64,000 bases of DNA, from NCBI RefSeq assembly GCF_038002965.1, contig NZ_JBBOOE010000001.1, positions 632,501-696,500 of the forward strand. The letters are read 5' to 3'. The notes beneath the pieces were generated by a model that saw nothing but the letters and a program-made list of their open reading frames with translations, searched no databases and was not told where the DNA came from. Shown in pieces: positions 16,723-25,191 of the stretch. This stretch comes from Robertmurraya sp. FSL R5-0851 (GTDB lineage Bacteria > Bacillota > Bacilli > Bacillales > Cytobacillaceae). The position numbers and the translations under genes were made by a program. Every line of letters begins with the position of its first letter. The stretch's first letter is position 1.

Positions 16723-17315
16723 AAGAACAGGATTTCGACAAGAGCTTACATATCGTCACAACGGGTGAACAACTCCATTTTTACAAGTCATTGCAATTTC
16801 ACCGGTATGAAGCCACACCCTATTTGCATCTTCAACAACTCATCCATGAATATGAATTCAAACCATCGGACCGTATCGTTGACTTTGGCTGTGGAAAAGG
16901 AAGGCTAAATTTCTTTCTCTATCACTATACTGGAGCAATCGTAACGGGTGTAGAGATGAATGAGGAGTATTATCAGCTTGCCTTGAAAAATAGAGAAAAT
17001 TATCGTAAAAAGTATGGCTCAGATCATTCGATTCACTTTTTTAACGGTTTTGCAGAGGAATACCCGATCCACAAGCAGGATATTATTTTTTACTTTTTTA
17101 ACCCGTTCTCTATTCATATTTTCCGGAATATAATTCATCGTATCCTTCAATCGGTGGAGGAGAATGATCGAGACATCAAGCTGATTTTGTACTATGCAAG
17201 TGAAGAGTATATCGACTTTCTAGAAAGTATGGGCATGTTTCAGCTAACATCCGAGATCATTTGTTCAGAAGGAAATCCGTTTGAGAGATTTTCTATTTAT
17301 GGCTTAGCTTTTTAA
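16719..17315 (+). CDS. Class I SAM-dependent methyltransferase
   Basis: 198 residues. Motif I is VDFGCGKGRLNFF, followed by the acidic residue of motif II in GVEMNEEYY; the motif IV region reads IIFYFFNPFS. The substrate is unknown; the NPF-type motif is compatible with N-methylation. It overlaps the beta-helix gene by 4 bases (ATGA) and is 12 bp before the pterin dehydratase gene, so the three are probably co-transcribed. Confidence 0.87.
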   Translation: MKEQDFDKSLHIVTTGEQLHFYKSLQFHRYEATPYLHLQQLIHEYEFKPSDRIVDFGCGKGRLNFFLYHYTGAIVTGVEMNEEYYQLALKNRENYRKKYGSDHSIHFFNGFAEEYPIHKQDIIFYFFNPFSIHIFRNIIHRILQSVEENDRDIKLILYYASEEYIDFLESMGMFQLTSEIICSEGNPFERFSIYGLAF

Positions 17316-17327
17316 GGGGGAATCGCT

Positions 17328-17624
17328 ATGGAGAAACTGCTAGAGCAAGACATTATTACATATGTGAAAAATTTGCCTGGCTGGAAATGGGACGAGGGTA
17401 AATGGATGAGCAAAAGATATCGATTTCAAAACTATTTAACAGGTGTTTCTTTTGTAAATGAGCTAGCAAATTATTCGGAACATCGTAATCATCATCCATT
17501 TATCTCTATTGATTATAAAGTGGTAACGATAAAACTTAGCTCTTGGAATGCTGGAGGTCTCACTTCACTGGATATGGAAATGGCAAAAATATTTGATGAG
17601 ATTTACGATCAATTTGTGGAATAA
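17328..17624 (+). CDS. phhB: 4a-hydroxytetrahydrobiopterin dehydratase (pterin-4a-carbinolamine dehydratase)
   Basis: 98 residues, the usual length. The PCD/DCoH active-site signature is clear: EHRNHHPFISIDYKVV with the three histidines, and WNAGGLTSLD near the end. The enzyme recycles oxidised pterin cofactor of aromatic amino acid hydroxylases, or works in molybdopterin-related or repair roles where no hydroxylase exists. No hydroxylase gene is in the window. AAGGGGG precedes the ATG. Confidence 0.93.
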   Translation: MEKLLEQDIITYVKNLPGWKWDEGKWMSKRYRFQNYLTGVSFVNELANYSEHRNHHPFISIDYKVVTIKLSSWNAGGLTSLDMEMAKIFDEIYDQFVE

Positions 17625-17661
17625 GAAAAGGCGGGAGTGCTTAATGCGCTCTCGCCTTTTC
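17625..17661. terminator. Bidirectional terminator, overlapping the MFS stop codon
   Basis: 16-base arms GAAAAGGCGGGAGTGC / GCGCTCTCGCCTTTTC with a 5-base loop. The 3' arm encodes the last residues of the convergent MFS gene. Confidence 0.75.
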
Positions 17662-18843
17662 TTTTCCAAATACAGTGTAATATAGCAGTATCGCAATGAA
17701 CACAGAAATGGCTGATGCTATGTAGATGCTATGGTAGTCTAACCAGAAAGCAATTTGTCCAAACACGATCGCACCAATTCCCACGCCTAAATCGAAGAAG
17801 GAGAAAAAGGTAGCATTAGCCATTCCGCGCCTGCTAATAGGAGAATTTTGAACACTCCACGCTTGAAGAGCCGGTTGCACCGTACCAAAGCCGAACCCAT
17901 AAATAATGGCTGCTAAATAAAGGATCGTGCTATTTGGAATCCAGGCAAGCAGAATCATGGCAGCCATAATCATGATCGAACCAGCGGGGAATACAAAGCG
18001 ATGCCCTTTTTGATCATAGAGCTTTCCAGCAAACGTTCTTGAGATCAGAAGAGCAATAGCATAAAGGAGAAAGTACCATTCAATTCCTTCAATTCCTTTT
18101 TTTACTGTATATAAAGGAAGGAAGGAAGCGATTCCACCAAATGTAACCGTGATAAAAAGAAGCAGAATCGAAGGGGGCAAAGCCGTTTTTTCGTAAAAGT
18201 CGAGCTTTTTAGGTTCAGAAGTAGTTACGGGTACAACGGGTTTAAATCTAATCCGAGAAGATAAGGCAATAGCGACGGCACCGAGTACGCCGCAAATCAA
18301 GAAAAGTTCAGTAAAGCTAAGGTAACCTACTAGCGCAAGTCCGAGTGTCGGCCCCATGGCAAGCGCTAAGTTGCCAGAAAGACCGTAATATCCCATTCCT
18401 TCTCCACGACGTTTGGATGGAATCAAATCGGTCGCAATCGTACCTGAAGCAGTTGTGGACAGTCCCCACCCGACTCCTTGAATAATTCTTAAAATAAATA
18501 AGAAAACAAGTCCTCCAGCCATACCGAAAGCACCAGTGGATAGGACGAAAATCCCTAATCCAACCAGATAAATAAATCGGCGTCCTCTGCTTTCTAGCGC
18601 ATGCCCAGCGTAAGGTCGAATTAATAGGGCGGAAAAAGTAAAGATTCCCACAACCACTCCAATCAGCTGGTCATTTCCACCGAGGTTCTCCACAAATAAA
18701 GGAATGGTGGGCAAAGTCATTTGAAAGCCAAGGAAAACAAAAAAGTTTGATAAGCAAATGAGAATAAAGTCACGTGTCCATATTTTCTCTTTCTCTTTTT
18801 CTGAAGGTGGAGCTTTTTCCGCAAGAGGTGTGCTCATAACCAT
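17641..18843 (-). CDS. MFS transporter (12 helices, drug-efflux type)
   Basis: 400 residues with twelve hydrophobic segments. The loop 2-3 motif is RPYAGHALESRGRRFIYL, the MFS motif A of drug/proton antiporters; GxGxSTTASGTIATDLIP marks helix 5. Start MVMSTPLAEKAPPSEKEK gives a charged cytoplasmic N-terminus. It is a single gene. Substrate unknown; multidrug efflux or metabolite export are both possible. Confidence 0.9.
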   Translation of the reverse strand: MVMSTPLAEKAPPSEKEKEKIWTRDFILICLSNFFVFLGFQMTLPTIPLFVENLGGNDQLIGVVVGIFTFSALLIRPYAGHALESRGRRFIYLVGLGIFVLSTGAFGMAGGLVFLFILRIIQGVGWGLSTTASGTIATDLIPSKRRGEGMGYYGLSGNLALAMGPTLGLALVGYLSFTELFLICGVLGAVAIALSSRIRFKPVVPVTTSEPKKLDFYEKTALPPSILLLFITVTFGGIASFLPLYTVKKGIEGIEWYFLLYAIALLISRTFAGKLYDQKGHRFVFPAGSIMIMAAMILLAWIPNSTILYLAAIIYGFGFGTVQPALQAWSVQNSPISRRGMANATFFSFFDLGVGIGAIVFGQIAFWLDYHSIYIASAISVFIAILLYYTVFGKEKARAH

Positions 18844-19030
18844 CCACTCCCATTCGGGAAAATCCCGTTTCTCTAATCATTGTGTTAAACAAAATATATG
18901 TACGAATTTATATAAAAATGGTGATAAATCTATTATAGACAATGGCTTTTTGATTTACTATTTTTTTGAATTTGAGATGAAAAAGAACGTTTAGTAATAT
19001 TAATGTTATTACGATAGGAAATAGGTGTTC

Positions 19031-20152
19031 ATGATGGGAAGAGTGATTGTAATAGGATCAGGAATATTAGGTGCCTCTGCAGCCTTTCACTTAGCGTCAA
19101 AGGGAGAGAGTGTTGTCTTGGTTGACCGTACCGAGGTGGGACAAGCCACAAATGCGGCAGCGGGAATTATTTGCCCATGGATTTCGCAAAGACGAAATAA
19201 GGCATGGTATGAGTTAGTAAAGCATGGTGCACGTTATTATCCTGAATTAGTTGATAAATTGTCCTCCTATGGAGTAAATCATACGGGATACCGAAAAGTT
19301 GGAGCCCTAAGCCTTCATACAAATGAGGAAAAACTGAGGCAAATGGCAGATAGGACCATCAAACGGAGAGAGGATGCACCAGAAATCGGCGAGGTGAACA
19401 TCTTAACGTATGAAGAAACAAAAGAGGTGTTTCCTCTCGTAGCAGAAGGATATGGAGCGGTTTATGTTTCCGGTGGAGCGAGGGTAGACGGAAGGCTCAT
19501 GCGTGATGCATTGGTAAAAGCTGCCGTTCAGCTCGGTACGGAATACGTAAGTGGGAATGCTTCACTCGTATGTGAAGATAGCCGTGTGAGTGGAGTGGTG
19601 GTTGATGGTAAGCAGTTTGAGGCGGATCAAGTGCTTGTCACGACAGGAGCTTGGGCACGAGAGGTGCTGGAGCCCGTTGGGGTGAAATTTCAAGTTTCGG
19701 GGCAAAAAGCGCAGATTGTCCATCTAGAATTACCAGGTGTGGATACGTCTAAGTGGCCCGTTGTTATGCCTCCGAATAATCAATATTTAGTCACGTTTGA
19801 AGATGGTCGGGTGGTCGTTGGCTCGACACATGAAGACCATAAAGAATTTGATACGAGAGTCACTGCTGGTGGGTTAAATGAAATTATCGGGAAAGCATTA
19901 GAGGTATTTCCGGGTTTAGAGGAAGCGACGGTACTTGAAACACGAGTGGGCTTTCGTCCATTTACCCTCGACTTTCTACCAGTGATTGGCCCTGTTCCCG
20001 GACTTAAGGGTGTTTTCGTCGCGAATGGACTCGGAGCCTCTGGCCTGACGAGCGGCCCGTTTTTGGGTGCCGAGCTCGCAAAGCTCGCTCTTGGAGAAGA
20101 AACCGTGCTGGATGTGAGTCGTTATGCGGTGGAGGGTGCGATTGGGGATTGA
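19031..20152 (+). CDS. FAD-dependent amino-acid oxidase/dehydrogenase (DadA/glycine oxidase-like)
   Basis: About 373 residues. The N-terminal dinucleotide-binding motif is VIGSGILGASAAFHLA, with the second sugar-binding Glu/Asp in VVLVDRTEVG. The C-terminal part contains ETRVGFRPFTLDFLPVIGPVPG and NGLGASGLTSGPFLGAELAKL, typical of DAO-family enzymes. The likely substrate is a D-amino acid, sarcosine or glycine-like amine. Start 19031 (ATG) after AGGAAATAGG is preferred; a GTG at 19025 is also possible. It stands alone upstream of a cupin gene. Confidence 0.9.
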   Translation: MMGRVIVIGSGILGASAAFHLASKGESVVLVDRTEVGQATNAAAGIICPWISQRRNKAWYELVKHGARYYPELVDKLSSYGVNHTGYRKVGALSLHTNEEKLRQMADRTIKRREDAPEIGEVNILTYEETKEVFPLVAEGYGAVYVSGGARVDGRLMRDALVKAAVQLGTEYVSGNASLVCEDSRVSGVVVDGKQFEADQVLVTTGAWAREVLEPVGVKFQVSGQKAQIVHLELPGVDTSKWPVVMPPNNQYLVTFEDGRVVVGSTHEDHKEFDTRVTAGGLNEIIGKALEVFPGLEEATVLETRVGFRPFTLDFLPVIGPVPGLKGVFVANGLGASGLTSGPFLGAELAKLALGEETVLDVSRYAVEGAIGD

Positions 20153-20255
20153 TGGTTTTGAGGGTGCGCGAAGATAAGTTTCTTTCTTAAAATGATTCAA
20201 ATCACATCAAAACAAAACGAATCAATATATGATGTAGTCATAAAGAAGGAAAGGA

Positions 20256-20603
20256 ATGATCATGATGCAAAAACAAAGCTTATCTACCTTTATCACATAT
20301 AATGAAGAAAAATTTACGAAACGAGTCATTTTTAAAGAAGGAGAGAGTACGGTATTCGTCTTAAACTTTTCGAAAAATCGGGCACTGCCCGCTCATAAAC
20401 ATCCTGGAACAAATGTGTTTATTCAGGTGATAGAGGGAGAAGGAACCTTCCATGTGGATGGAGAAAGCCTGGCTGTAGCTAGGCATGATGTGATTCATTT
20501 TTCTGGGGAAGAGGAAATGTCTTTTGTAAATGGTGGGGGTAATACTAGCTTGTATGTGATGCTAAACAAGATTCCAGATGAAAGATATGTAAAAGAAATC
20601 TAA
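20256..20603 (+). CDS. Small cupin-domain protein
   Basis: 115 residues, single cupin barrel: motif 1 includes LPAHKHPGTNVFIQVIEGEG (metal ligands His/His/Glu-like) and motif 2 VARHDVIHFSGEEEMSFVN. A dense purine site (AAGAAGGAAAGGA) precedes three close ATGs (20256, 20262, 20265); the second gives the best spacing. Function unknown; such cupins often bind metal and act as sensors or small dioxygenases. Confidence 0.85.
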   Translation: MIMMQKQSLSTFITYNEEKFTKRVIFKEGESTVFVLNFSKNRALPAHKHPGTNVFIQVIEGEGTFHVDGESLAVARHDVIHFSGEEEMSFVNGGGNTSLYVMLNKIPDERYVKEI

Positions 20604-20605
20604 CA

Positions 20606-20630
20606 AAAAGGCTCACCAGACCTGGTGAGC
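20606..20630 (-). terminator. Terminator of the desaturase gene
   Basis: 9-bp perfect stem GCTCACCAG/CTGGTGAGC with a 2-base spacer; on the minus strand it is followed by CTTTTTG. Confidence 0.8.
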
Positions 20631-20634
20631 TTCC

Positions 20635-21690
20635 TCATAATTTCTCCTCAGCGGTAGGACGCTTTCCGCCTAATTGCAGGCTAGCTTTTCCTTCTTCAAG
20701 AAGATGTTGAATGTCTTTAAATTTTACAAATCGCTTATTTTCATCATCAAAAAGCTTGAAGTGAATGGACTCAAGGCTTGTACCTAGAGTAACGGTTGTT
20801 GCTTTTTGTAATGGTGGTGTAGATTCATGTGCTTGTTCTAGATTATAGTTTGGAACCTTAGGTGCTAGATGATGCACATGGTGAAAGCCGATGTTTCCAG
20901 TTACCCATTGCAAAACCTTCGGAAGCTTGTAATAAGAGCTTCCTTCAACAGCTGCCTTCACATAGTTCCACTCTTCTTCGTGTTCAAAATAGCTGTCTTC
21001 ATATTGATGTTGTACATAAAATAACCAAATTCCTAATGCTCCAGCAACAAACAAAATAGGAGCGTGGACAAGAAGGAAAGCTTTCCAACCAACTAACCAA
21101 ATCATAAACGCATACAACACAACGATCGCGATATTGTTGAAATAAGTGTTGAGACGCTCTTTGCGTTTAGCATCCTTCACATTGATACGATTAGTCACTA
21201 GGAACAAGAATATCGGTCCTAGAACGAACATGACAAACGGATTGCGGTACATTCTGTATTGAAGGCGTTGAGCTGGTGTAGCAGCTAAATACTCTTCAAC
21301 TGTCATTACCCAAATATCACCAATGCCACGCTTATCTAAATTTCCGCTTGTTGCATGGTGAATATTGTGACTTCGCTTCCACTGTTCATAAGGGAACATT
21401 GTTATAATTCCACTGATGTTACCAACGATCGCATTTGCTTTACGATTTCTAAAGAACGATTGGTGGCAGCAATCATGGAAAATGATAAAGATTCGAATCA
21501 CAAATCCAGAAGCAACGATAGCAAGAGGCAATGTCAACCAATAAGAAATGGAAAGACTTGCGTACGCTAAATACCATAAACCGAAGAATGGGACAAAGGT
21601 GTTAATCATTTGTTTTATACTTTTACTTATATCTGACTTTTCAAAAGGGACTATGCTTTTTCTTAATTCAGCTGTTTTTTGCTTGCTCAT
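20635..21690 (-). CDS. Membrane fatty acid desaturase (Des type)
   Basis: 351 residues. The three histidine boxes of acyl-lipid desaturases are HDCCHQSFF, HNIHHATSG and HHVHHLAP, and four to six membrane helices flank them. It introduces a double bond into phospholipid acyl chains, using ferredoxin or flavodoxin electrons, and restores membrane fluidity in the cold. The C-terminus (about 330-351) is a short charged tail. An 18-bp palindrome sits 89 bp upstream of the start and resembles a DesR site, but no desKR genes are next to it here. Confidence 0.93.
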   Translation of the reverse strand: MSKQKTAELRKSIVPFEKSDISKSIKQMINTFVPFFGLWYLAYASLSISYWLTLPLAIVASGFVIRIFIIFHDCCHQSFFRNRKANAIVGNISGIITMFPYEQWKRSHNIHHATSGNLDKRGIGDIWVMTVEEYLAATPAQRLQYRMYRNPFVMFVLGPIFLFLVTNRINVKDAKRKERLNTYFNNIAIVVLYAFMIWLVGWKAFLLVHAPILFVAGALGIWLFYVQHQYEDSYFEHEEEWNYVKAAVEGSSYYKLPKVLQWVTGNIGFHHVHHLAPKVPNYNLEQAHESTPPLQKATTVTLGTSLESIHFKLFDDENKRFVKFKDIQHLLEEGKASLQLGGKRPTAEEKL

Positions 21691-21778
21691 AAAAGCCTCC
21701 TACAAGGTTTTAAATTTAACTACTGTTATTGTAGTCTTTATGAGCAGGTCATGAAAAGGCATAAATGTATAGAGTGGG

Positions 21779-21796
21779 ACATGACAAATGTCATGT
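21779..21796 (-). promoter_or_regulatory. Candidate DesR operator upstream of the desaturase
   Basis: Perfect palindrome ACATGACA-AA-TGTCATGT. In B. subtilis the des promoter carries a palindromic DesR site at a similar place; a further GTCATGA half-like site lies between it and the gene. Assignment is by analogy. Confidence 0.5.
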
Positions 21797-21940
21797 TGCA
21801 AGAAAAAATTTAAAGGGAATTACCGGAAAATCCTTCGACAATTCGAAAAATGCAGACATCTGTTTCATGAGCATATGTTTACATACGTTCCCTGTTTCAA
21901 GATATACTAATCTGTATACATTTGGATAGGAGGAAATAAA

Positions 21941-22330
21941 ATGTGGCAGGATTTTAAGAAGTTTGCTTTAAAAGGAAATGTGATTGATCTGGCTGTCGGG
22001 GTGGTTATAGGTGCGGCGTTTGGAAAAATCGTTAGCTCACTTGTAGACAATATCCTTATGCCGATTGTTGGGCTCTTATTAGGGGGATTTGATTTTACGA
22101 ACCTACAATATACATATGCTGATGCAACCATCAAGTATGGTCAATTCATACAAAATGTCGTTGATTTCTTTATCATTGCTTTTTCTATTTTCCTATTTGT
22201 GAAATTATTACAGAAGTTTAAAAAGAAGCAAGAAGTAAAAACGGAAGAAAAGGCACCAACAACGGAGGAAAAATTGCTTTCGGAAATTCGTGATATTTTA
22301 AAGGAACAACAGCAACAAAAGGGTGTGTAA
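21941..22330 (+). CDS. mscL: Large-conductance mechanosensitive channel MscL
   Basis: 129 residues, the usual size. It starts [31 protein letters not shown], the conserved S1/TM1 pore region, followed by the periplasmic loop, TM2 ([18 protein letters not shown]) and a Lys/Glu-rich cytoplasmic bundle with [12 protein letters not shown]. It acts as the emergency release valve under hypo-osmotic shock. AGGAGGAAAT precedes the ATG and a terminator follows; single gene. Confidence 0.98.
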   Translation: MWQDFKKFALKGNVIDLAVGVVIGAAFGKIVSSLVDNILMPIVGLLLGGFDFTNLQYTYADATIKYGQFIQNVVDFFIIAFSIFLFVKLLQKFKKKQEVKTEEKAPTTEEKLLSEIRDILKEQQQQKGV

Positions 22331-22337
22331 AAAAGGA

Positions 22338-22364
22338 AAACTCGCCAAATTGGCGAGTTTCTTT
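22338..22364 (+). terminator. Terminator of mscL
   Basis: 10-bp stem AAACTCGCCA/TGGCGAGTTT with a 3-base loop and T-rich tail. Confidence 0.88.
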
Positions 22365-22392
22365 ATTAGAGTTGCTGATTCCCGCATCTAGG

Positions 22393-22550
22393 GTTAAGCA
22401 CCTGAGCTGATAAATAGACGGGGAAATTCCGCTTATTGACTTTAAAAATTTGAAAATGAGGGTTTTTTCTTTGTATAATCGGAAAACCTCATCTTATTTA
22501 CTCCGAAATGGGCTCCATTCTGTATCTAACCGGAAAACCTCCGCTTATTT
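22393..22550. repeat. Dispersed intergenic repeat, copy A
   Basis: Shares long blocks with 54336-54545: GTTAAGCACCTGAGCTGAT, ATAGACGG.GAAATTCCGCTTA, GGCTCCATTCTGTATCTAAC and CGGAAAACCTCCGCTTATTT. Short inverted pieces (GCGGA...TCCGC) allow hairpins. No gene is seen in it; the rest of 22365-22676 holds only a probable promoter region of the next gene. Confidence 0.8.
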
Positions 22551-22676
22551 TACTGAAAAGACTTATGCCAATTATCATTTTTTCGTTCGATTAGAGTCAT
22601 GCTAATTTGTATACAAATACTTGGATATTAGTTAAAATAAATTACCAACTAATCCTATAATAAAGGTGTGATATAG

Positions 22677-23108
22677 ATGTCAGCTGATGTTCGTACGATC
22701 CCAAAGCCACTTGTGCAAGTCAATCAGTCGGTTATTGTACTTACCGTTATCCTTACTTGGGTTACTAATATGGAATGGCTTTTATTGATTCCTCTACTCT
22801 CCGGTATATTTGGCGTTATTTTTCGAATAAATCCGATTATGGAGGTAACGAAGCGGTTTTTAAAAAAAGCACCATCAAAGTATCTGCAAGAAGATTGGGA
22901 GCAACAGCAGTTTAATCAAAAAATTGCTATTTTATGCTTAGGGGCAGGATTTATGGGGTTTGCCTTCAATCTGCCGGTGATAGGGTATATCTTTACCATT
23001 CTAGTCGCGGTTGCTGCAACCGTTGCCCTTTTAGGTTTTTGTATCGGTTGCTTTATTCATTATCAGTGGAAAATGTATCAGTATAGAAAAATGAAGAGTC
23101 AATCATAA
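22677..23108 (+). CDS. DUF4395 membrane protein
   Basis: 143 residues with about four membrane helices, starting MSADVRTIPKPLVQVNQSVIVL, where the PxPLVQ.NQ motif of DUF4395 is visible, and CIGCFIHYQWK near the end. Function unknown; homologues often sit beside thiol-redox or thiosulfate-transfer genes, but not here. A terminator follows. Confidence 0.82.
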   Translation: MSADVRTIPKPLVQVNQSVIVLTVILTWVTNMEWLLLIPLLSGIFGVIFRINPIMEVTKRFLKKAPSKYLQEDWEQQQFNQKIAILCLGAGFMGFAFNLPVIGYIFTILVAVAATVALLGFCIGCFIHYQWKMYQYRKMKSQS

Positions 23109-23120
23109 CTTGTAGGTAGG

Positions 23121-23148
23121 AGTCAGCGCTAATGCTGACTTTTTTTTA
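23121..23148 (+). terminator. Terminator of the DUF4395 gene
   Basis: AGTCAGC/GCTGACT stem with a 6-base loop and TTTTTTT. Confidence 0.88.
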
Positions 23149-23280
23149 CTTTTTCTAGGAACTTTTGGAGAATCTTGTCTAACGATTTATGGGCTGTGAG
23201 TGAGCTTTGGTCACCGTGGGTGCTAAGGGATTATGATAAAATGTAAACAAGTTTATTACATAAAAAGGGAGCAGAATAGG

Positions 23281-23820
23281 ATGGGAGAAACTAAGAAGAA
23301 GCAAGAAATAATTAGCTGGGGTAAATCGGTGTTTATTGCTTTTGCTATCGTAGTCGTCGTTCGTACATTTGTCTTTGCTCCTTATATTGTGGATGGTGCC
23401 TCGATGGAACCCACGCTTCACGATCAAGAGAAAATATTTGTGAGCAAAGTCAATACAGACAAAATTGATCGTGAGGACATTGTGATTATTAAAGGAGAAG
23501 GCGAAAATTACGTTAAAAGAATTATAGGCTTGCCTGGAGATTTGATCGAAATTAGGGATGATCAGTTACTGATCAATGGTGATGTTCACAGCGAAGAGTA
23601 TTTAGAAAGTAATCGAGAGCAGGCGCATGACCAAGGTAGTGTGTTAACAGGAGATTATGGACCTATTCTTGTACCGGAAGGGCATTATTTTGTATTAGGT
23701 GACAATCGACTTCGCAGTATGGACTCAAGAAACGGCCTTGGTTTTATTAAGAAGGAAAAGATTGTTGGCGTCAGTGAGTTTGTATTTTATCCATTTTCTG
23801 ATGTTCGAACGGTACAGTAG
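23281..23820 (+). CDS. lepB: Type I signal peptidase
   Basis: 179 residues. One N-terminal membrane anchor (about 12-32), then the catalytic serine in VDGASMEPTL and the catalytic lysine in GENYVKRIIGLPGD; the C-terminal box is GDNRLRSMDSRNGLGFI. It removes signal peptides of exported proteins at the outer membrane face. The ATG at 23281 is chosen because GGGAG and AGGATGG elements lie next to it and it gives the normal Sip length; the frame is open 16 codons further up. TATGATAAAAT upstream is a plausible -10. Confidence 0.95.
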   Translation: MGETKKKQEIISWGKSVFIAFAIVVVVRTFVFAPYIVDGASMEPTLHDQEKIFVSKVNTDKIDREDIVIIKGEGENYVKRIIGLPGDLIEIRDDQLLINGDVHSEEYLESNREQAHDQGSVLTGDYGPILVPEGHYFVLGDNRLRSMDSRNGLGFIKKEKIVGVSEFVFYPFSDVRTVQ

Positions 23821-23894
23821 TAATTAATTCCATTGACATAAAAGCGTTCATGAATTATTCTGGTAAAGCATTTTAATTAAATATTTTCCTCATC

Positions 23895-24138
23895 AGATAA
23901 AAGGTGAGGTAGAGGTTGCGAAAAGTAAGAGTAGATTGGATGAGAGCAAGAGAAGCTCCATGATGTCAGTTGAAAGGAATTTTCGCCGAAGCACTATAAT
24001 TCTCTAATTATAGTAGCTGGGACTACATCGAATAGGTGTAGGACTGTCATAGCTCGTAAGCTATGTTGAACTATCCAGTGGCCTGATGCGGTTATTGTAA
24101 AACACACTGTACTCACGTTTTGGTGTGTTTTTTTTTAT
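23895..24138 (+). ncRNA. Lysine riboswitch (L-box) with terminator
   Basis: Conserved L-box segments are present: GGTGAGGTAGAGGTTGCG, TGAAAGGAATTTTCGCCGAA, GTAGCTGGGACTACATCGAA and GGTGTAGGACTGTCATAGC. The terminator AAAACACAC...GTGTGTTTT plus T run (24099-24138) forms the off state. The gene it once served (a lysine-type permease) is truncated just downstream, so it now lies ahead of ABC permease and ATPase genes. Confidence 0.95.
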
Positions 24139-24195
24139 GTCTATAGGGACCTCTATTTTGAGAGTTGGGGAATAATTATAGAAAGGAATAATATC

Positions 24196-24330
24196 ATGGG
24201 AAAACAAACGAAGTTAGGTTTATGGATACTAACGGCATTAGTCGTTGGAAATATGGTAGGTTCGGGTATCTTTATGTTGCCACGTTCACTGTCAGAAGCG
24301 GCAAGTCCGGCGGGTGTTCCCGAAAGATAG
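24196..24330 (+). pseudogene. APC-family amino-acid permease, N-terminal 41 codons only
   Basis: ATG at 24196 with AAAGGAAT upstream encodes MGKQTKLGLWILTALVVGNM followed by VGSGIFMLPRSLSEAASPAG, the first helix and start of basic amino acid/ornithine antiporters of the APC family. The coding sequence stops matching at about 24313-24319 and meets TAG at 24328. About nine tenths of the gene is missing. It sits directly behind the lysine riboswitch, which identifies the former substrate as probably lysine. Confidence 0.85.
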
Positions 24331-24454
24331 CGAGTTAACAGCAGAAATTAATGAAGCCATTAACGCGATCTATGAAAACGGAACATATGCAGAGATTTAT
24401 AAAGAATGGTTTGGTTCTGAGCCGGACCTTGAAGATTTAAAAGCACAACAATAA
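24311..24454 (+). pseudogene. Amino-acid ABC transporter binding protein, C-terminal remnant
   Basis: In another frame, VFPKDSELTAEINEAINAI, then YENGTYAEIYKEWFG and a short tail DLKAQQ-stop (24452-24454). This is the last ~45 residues of a family 3 solute-binding protein. The head of that gene is gone; it joins the permease head at about 24313-24319. The ABC permease and ATPase that should accompany it follow intact. Confidence 0.85.
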
Positions 24455-24474
24455 TTGGTTACTTGATTATTTAG

Positions 24475-24511
24475 GGCGTAACTCTTTTACATAGTGTTAC
24501 GCCATTTTTTT
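24475..24511 (+). terminator. Attenuating terminator before the ABC permease
   Basis: 8-bp stem GGCGTAAC/GTTACGCC with a 13-base loop and ATTTTTTT. Such sites after binding-protein genes normally lower permease/ATPase expression. Confidence 0.75.
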
Positions 24512-24531
24512 CATCCTAGTAAAGGAGGAGT

Positions 24532-25191
24532 ATGATGGACTTTCGTTTTGATCTCATCATGGACTATGCGCCATTGTTTTTAAAGGGAACCTTGCTTACC
24601 CTTGGTTTATCGCTCGCAGGAATTGTTATTGGAACAGCACTTGGTTTGGCCATTGGGTTAGGAAAAATGGTGAAAAACAAGTGGTTGTCACTACCTTTTG
24701 ACTTATATATTACATTTTTTAGAGGAACTCCTTTATTTGTCCAGATTTTGCTCATTCACTTTGGTCTCGTTCCATTGTTTACAGGGAAGACGGAGCCAGT
24801 GACAGCGGCTATTCTTGCATTATCACTGAATGCAGCAGCATACATTGCAGAAATCTTCCGAGCTGGAATTCAATCGATTGACAAAGGGCAGATGGAAGCA
24901 GCTAGAACACTTGGTATGACTCATGTACAAGCTATGAGACACGTCATTCTGCCACAAGCGTTTAAGAGAATGATTCCTCCATTAGGAAATGAATTTATCG
25001 TACTTATTAAGGAATCCTCTTTAGCAGCGGTCATTGCGGCTCCAGAGATTATGTACTGGGGATGGGCTATGCAAGGACAATACTTCAAAGTTTGGGAACC
25101 GTATATTACGGTTGCAGTGATTTACCTCGTTATCACATTATCTTTGAGCTTCTTGTTAAACCGTCTTGAGAGGAGGTTATCAACAGAATGA
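24532..25191 (+). CDS. Amino-acid ABC transporter permease (HisM/GlnP family)
   Basis: 219 residues, five or so helices. The EAA loop reads [29 protein letters not shown] with preceding [15 protein letters not shown], the hallmark of polar amino-acid importers. AAAGGAGGAG precedes the ATG. The gene overlaps the ATPase gene by 4 bases. Because the binding protein of this locus is reduced to its tail, uptake would need a binding protein encoded elsewhere. Confidence 0.94.
   Translation: MMDFRFDLIMDYAPLFLKGTLLTLGLSLAGIVIGTALGLAIGLGKMVKNKWLSLPFDLYITFFRGTPLFVQILLIHFGLVPLFTGKTEPVTAAILALSLNAAAYIAEIFRAGIQSIDKGQMEAARTLGMTHVQAMRHVILPQAFKRMIPPLGNEFIVLIKESSLAAVIAAPEIMYWGWAMQGQYFKVWEPYITVAVIYLVITLSLSFLLNRLERRLSTE

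Noticed and set aside
15355..17624. Prophage fragment (tail-spike-like beta-helix protein)
   Set aside because: No capsid, terminase, integrase or lysis gene lies near; neighbours are housekeeping genes and a bacterial-type methyltransferase.
24196..24454. A genuine fusion protein of permease and binding protein
   Set aside because: The two parts are in different frames and meet a TAG at 24328, so no fusion product is made.
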